From positions 1 to 64,000 of the forward strand of contig VGTG01000002.1 in assembly GCA_016874795.1 (NCBI GenBank): a stretch of DNA of 64,000 nucleotides. The letters are read 5' to 3'. The stretch is from Deltaproteobacteria bacterium. GTDB taxonomy: Bacteria; Desulfobacterota; Binatia; UBA12015. The position numbers and the translations under genes were made by a program. Positions 63,915 through 64,000 of this stretch are shown piece by piece (position 1 is the stretch's first letter; every line of letters begins with the position of its first letter). The notes below the pieces were generated by a model that saw only the letters and a list, made by a program, of their open reading frames with translations, was not told where the DNA came from and searched no databases.

Positions 63915-64000
63915 CCGCCGGATCAGCCGCGGAGAGGCGAGGGCGCCCCGCGCCGCGCCTGCGCACCGCGCGTCGCCTCCGGGGCGGGCTCGAGTGCCGC

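Noticed and set aside
63169-63966. minus-strand ORF at the window end
   Set aside because: Shadow of the HAD phosphatase; no conserved motif and reading past a real gene.

Overview
The window is about 64 kb of uniformly high-G+C (roughly two-thirds or more) bacterial chromosome, densely packed with short intergenic gaps and many 1-4 base stop/start overlaps. The organism is a diderm: there is a TonB-dependent receptor, a BamE-like outer-membrane assembly domain, a lipoprotein, SecA with a C-terminal zinc motif, TatA, YajC/SecD and MurJ. The gene mix (GatCAB, GH57 with DUF4912, an R3H/AAA ATPase, DUF2760 with paired Hsp70s, family 4 UDG, fused ETF, CaiB-type CoA transferases) suggests an uncultured deltaproteobacterium-like lineage (Myxococcota, Desulfobacterota or Binatota type). 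That placement is inference from gene content only. I see no rRNA, tRNA, CRISPR, prophage or transposase gene.

Layout. 0-8.2 kb: truncated TonB receptor, BolA-like protein, a ThDP enzyme with a good sigma-70 promoter, a MoCF-fold protein, a small exported protein, engB, murI and a TMTC-like membrane glycosyltransferase with TPRs. 8.3-13.7 kb: secA, an intergenic region built almost entirely of inverted repeats (including a 180-bp imperfect palindrome starting on the secA stop codon), an HU-like protein with its own promoter and hairpin, a DUF1499 protein, a PKD lipoprotein and a four-cysteine exported protein. 13.9-20.8 kb: two polytopic membrane proteins tail to tail (one GT39-like), then gatC-gatA-gatB. 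20.9-26.3 kb: a translationally coupled DUF2760/Hsp70/Hsp70-DUF3731 operon, the best candidate for an uncharacterised system. 26.3-35.2 kb: yraN, serS, an EtfB-EtfA fusion, gpmA, a 3Fe-4S-type ferredoxin, DUF971, a BamE-like protein, tatA, murJ and a methyltransferase. 35.2-41.5 kb: a long lower-G+C leader and a sigma-70 factor, convergent with an operon of a small helical protein, an R3H/AAA ATPase, DUF4912 and a GH57 glucan enzyme.

41.6-53.1 kb: a penicillin-acylase-like protein that seems to lack its catalytic serine segment. A seven-gene minus-strand operon follows (polyprenyl synthase, moaA, ferredoxin/thioredoxin reductase-like flavoprotein, BolA, CGFS glutaredoxin, two CoA transferases), divergent from mrp, a UPF0104 flippase-like protein and coaBC. 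53-64 kb: an exported zinc phospholipase C-like protein; a coupled run of UDG, NfeD protease, slipin, queA, tgt, yajC and secD with no secF after it; a MerR/excisionase-type HTH protein behind an A+T-rich palindrome; a PmtA/UbiE-like methyltransferase; an IscA-type protein; and a phosphoglycolate-phosphatase-like HAD enzyme with no ordinary start codon.

Functional themes are protein export and envelope biogenesis (SecA, YajC-SecD, TatA, MurJ, MurI, glycosyltransferases), Fe-S and redox metabolism (two BolA proteins, CGFS glutaredoxin, Mrp, IscA-type, ferredoxin, flavoprotein reductase, ETF), and translation (GatCAB, SerS, QueA, Tgt, EngB). All assignments come from reading motifs by eye; no database search was run.
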